Below are positions 61,941 to 64,000 of a stretch of 64,000 bases of DNA, piece by piece (within the stretch, counting starts at the first letter, position 1; every line of letters begins with the position of its first letter). Under the pieces are notes generated by a model. The model saw only the letters and a program-made list of their open reading frames with translations, did not search any database and was not told where the DNA came from. The stretch is taken from NCBI GenBank assembly GCA_021234155.1, contig JAJEKV010000006.1:5491727-5555726 (forward strand), in the 5' to 3' direction. Both the position numbers and the translations under genes were made by a program. This DNA is from Isoetes taiwanensis (lineage: Eukaryota > Streptophyta > Lycopodiopsida > Isoetales > Isoetaceae).

Positions 61941-62172
61941 CCAATCCAGATTTGAACCCATGACCTCTCAACTCCAAGCCTAGGTGCCTACCACCACACC
62001 AAGCTCTCTCTTGAATGTAACATATGTGTTTCACATATTTCTTATACACATATAGTACTCTATTTCTCTGCACAGCAACTTTTATATAAAAAGGCACTAT
62101 GGGGTCTTGAACCCCTGACCTTCTGCACCCAAGCCAACACCTTTACCAATAAGCCAACTTCTTTCTTGAAGA
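61940..62172 (-). mobile_element. Head-to-tail pair of tRNA-derived SINE heads
   Basis: On the minus strand two homologous tRNA-like modules of about 70 bases follow each other, 90 bases apart. The first (62172-62101) has A-box TTGGCTTATTGG and B-box GGGGTTCAAGACCCC. The second (62015-61945) has CTTGGTGTGGTGG and ATGGGTTCAAATC. Both start with TTCAAGARAGA and share GGCTTGG and AGAGGTCA-type arms. They look like a dimeric SINE or two related SINEs inserted in tandem. Neither folds as a proper tRNA gene by eye. Confidence 0.6.
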
Positions 62173-62260
62173 GATATAATACTTTTTCTAGTATTTATAG
62201 TGCATCTACTTTCCTATTTAAATTAGAGGCGTGCCTTTGGTAAACCCACGAAGTGGAGGC

Positions 62261-62436
62261 GCCATAGCCGCCGGAGCAAGCTCTCTCGCCATAGCCGCCG
62301 GAGCAAGCTCTCTCGCCATAGCCGCCGGAGCAAGCTCTCTCGCCATAGCCGCCGGAGCAAGCTCTCTCGCCATAGCCGCCGGAGCAAGTTCTCTCGCCAT
62401 AGCCGCCGGAGTAAGCACTCTTGCTATAGCTACGGG
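62261..62436. repeat. 27-bp minisatellite, six units plus a decayed seventh
   Basis: Unit GCCATAGCCGCCGGAGCAAG plus CTCTCTC starts at 62261, 62288, 62315, 62342, 62369 and 62396. A seventh, at 62423, is diverged. As 27 is a multiple of three, it stays open on both strands (AIAAGASSL forward, MARELAPAA reverse), which creates false ORFs. Confidence 0.95.
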
Positions 62437-62449
62437 ATAGTCAACCGGA

Positions 62450-64000
62450 TAACTGTTAACCATATATAAAGCTAGTATCCCCTAGGAATAAACCGACCAA
62501 ATGACACGACGTAATCTAGCAAGTCCGGCCAACTTGTTATGATAACATCAACTCACTTGGTGGGACTAATTCTGGAATTTAATTAACGACAGAGCAACTC
62601 TCTAGAATAGCAGCATGTGTTATATCCTTGGATATTCTTAGGCAACGATAATAATGTCCGGTTATCTGTTTCCTCGATCCATAACTTTAATTATTTTTCC
62701 TTTTGGTAGATGCCTTGATAACACGGTTTCTTGACCCTTGCCATGATTCAGTCCATACTACATTCATATGCTTTATATTAGACCTTATTCGACGTTATAT
62801 AAGTAATGTTTTATACACATATTTATAATTAACGTTGTCTCTCTCTAGTGTCAACCTTGACTCGTCTCATTTCCTAGAGAAAGGATTTCTTTTCGCCCAA
62901 CCAACTAGGGACTGCCATGCAGCACCCCTCTAGACCATGGGTAGCTTTAATCCTACCACCCCTCACTACTTCTTCTCAATGGACGTGTTCTTTTTATGGA
63001 CCATTTTCCCAGACCACGGTACAAACTCTGTAATACGTAGTGAGTGCTTGTGTTAGAACCCCCACAATATTGTCAACACTTTGTGCCAAACTTCACCATC
63101 TATATGGATGTCATTAATCATCTCTACCACACGCCTGTCAAAGTGACAACAGTCTACCCTCTTTTAGAGCTGTTCTCCCGTACAATCCAATGCCACCCAA
63201 CCATTGTTGATTACTCACCTCCTTCTAGGGTATCCAGATATGGTTGGCGCAAAGTATTTCCAACCATTCCTTTAGTGCCCGAATGGCATTAAGTTCCACA
63301 AATGAACTTACATATTCCAAGGGGTTATGTGAACATCCCAAAGGACAGTACCACCCAAAGACCCCTCAAGATAGGCCTCCTCTATTACGAGATCTTGTGT
63401 TCAAGTCTCTGGGGGTCCGTCATATGTCTTCATGGACGCTGCCAATGTGGCATGACATATAAATGCTATCTACCTATCTATCTATTCATTAAAAATATCC
63501 TTGGTGAATTCAATTCACCATCTCGTCTTAGGACATGGAGGTCTTCTTCCCTAAGCCATGCACCAAATCTTTAAGGAGTTTTTCAGCTCTCGCTACCTTT
63601 CAAGCCGCAAGTCTACCTTTGTATATTAGCAATGACCACCCTTCATGTAACCTTTCTATCCAGATTGCTAAATATCATGCATCAGGGTCCTTTATTTCGT
63701 CAATATGTTTTCTACGTCTATGGCCAATTTTCAGTATCCTGGCCCTTACATCTGCCACATCGTATACAAATCATCCTTTAGTTGTGATCTATATTCAGTA
63801 GAGTCACCAATCCAATTACTCCTTTACGTATCCGTTAACCGTCTTGTGGCTTCCAAGCCGCTATTATATGGCCCTTATGTTGTAAACCTACCTATCATTG
63901 GGGGTTATAATCCAACATTGTCCTACATCCTGGAAATGTTACTTATTACATTTCTCTGTCATGATGTCATGCTGCTGTTTTGGCATTCCAAATGACTTGA
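62450..64000. other. Right end of window, no gene recognised
   Basis: ORFs of 72-96 codons at 63044-63995 lack motifs. 63434-63490 contains the SINE-like motif GGACGCTGCCAATGTGGCAT followed by a CTATCTACCTATCTATCTAT tail, preceded at 63395 by a B-box-like TGTGTTCAAGTCTC, so 63330-63490 may be a SINE. Confidence 0.45.

Noticed and set aside
61945-62170. Two tRNA genes
   Set aside because: A- and B-box regions are present, but cloverleaf arms do not pair well by eye and the modules are repeated; read as SINE heads.
62261-62436. CRISPR-like array
   Set aside because: Repeats are contiguous without spacers, and the DNA is plant nuclear.
62218-62463. Repetitive ORFs on both strands
   Set aside because: Produced by the 27-bp minisatellite.

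Overview
This is nuclear DNA of a land plant with a repeat-rich genome. The evidence is GT-AG split genes with short introns, a plastid fibrillin, eight-cysteine lipid-transfer proteins, a plant-type WBP11, relics of a family-1 glycosidase and of a STRUBBELIG-like LRR receptor, a plant U6 fragment, and plant-style LTR, LINE, SINE and MITE debris. The background is AT-rich. The exact lineage cannot be fixed from the sequence; a fern or other lineage with a large genome is only a guess. The firm genes all read on the minus strand.

Layout. 1-6.2 kb: no intact gene, only decayed plus-strand coding relics, including a HAD/FCP1-like phosphatase fold broken by stops. 7.2-10.4 kb: a complete nine-exon WBP11-type splicing-factor gene. 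11.1-27.0 kb: a tandem duplication of a 6-kb unit. It carries a multi-exon coiled-coil gene of unknown family (minus) and a plus-strand relic. Copy B also holds a tandem pair of TIR elements, a 345-bp foldback MITE and a beta-glucosidase relic, none of which is in copy A. 28.0-30.8 kb: a complete seven-exon plastid fibrillin (PAP) gene. 32.0-33.5 kb: two divergent single-exon lipid-transfer-like genes with a U6 snRNA pseudogene and a small foldback element between them.

33.6-40.6 kb is gene-poor and AT-rich, with faint LINE remains. 40.9-41.3 kb holds the 3' part of a small unrecognised gene whose three exons join in phase. 42-47.4 kb and 55-60.1 kb are collinear, diverged copies of one segment, but each copy holds a 3.5-4.2 kb gene-bearing block that the other lacks: an LRR receptor relic in the first and an unrecognised membrane-protein-like relic in the second. 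Between them lie a GC-rich LINE (47.9-51.2 kb) and, inserted into its reverse transcriptase, an LTR element (51.2-54.0 kb). That element has an open gag-protease frame, lost the rest of pol, and runs directly into a copied 3' fragment of the 41-kb gene. 60.9-62.5 kb holds a second LTR/primer-binding-site region, a head-to-tail pair of tRNA-like SINE heads and a 27-bp minisatellite. The last 1.5 kb has no recognisable gene.

The genes shown do not form one pathway. The functional content is housekeeping (splicing, plastid lipid bodies) and secreted lipid-binding proteins, in a landscape shaped by duplication and nested transposons. I found no intact novel multi-gene system. The most interesting material is the asymmetric decay of the duplicated blocks, the tandem TIR element with palindromic tips, the gag/gene-fragment junction and the unrecognised three-exon gene.
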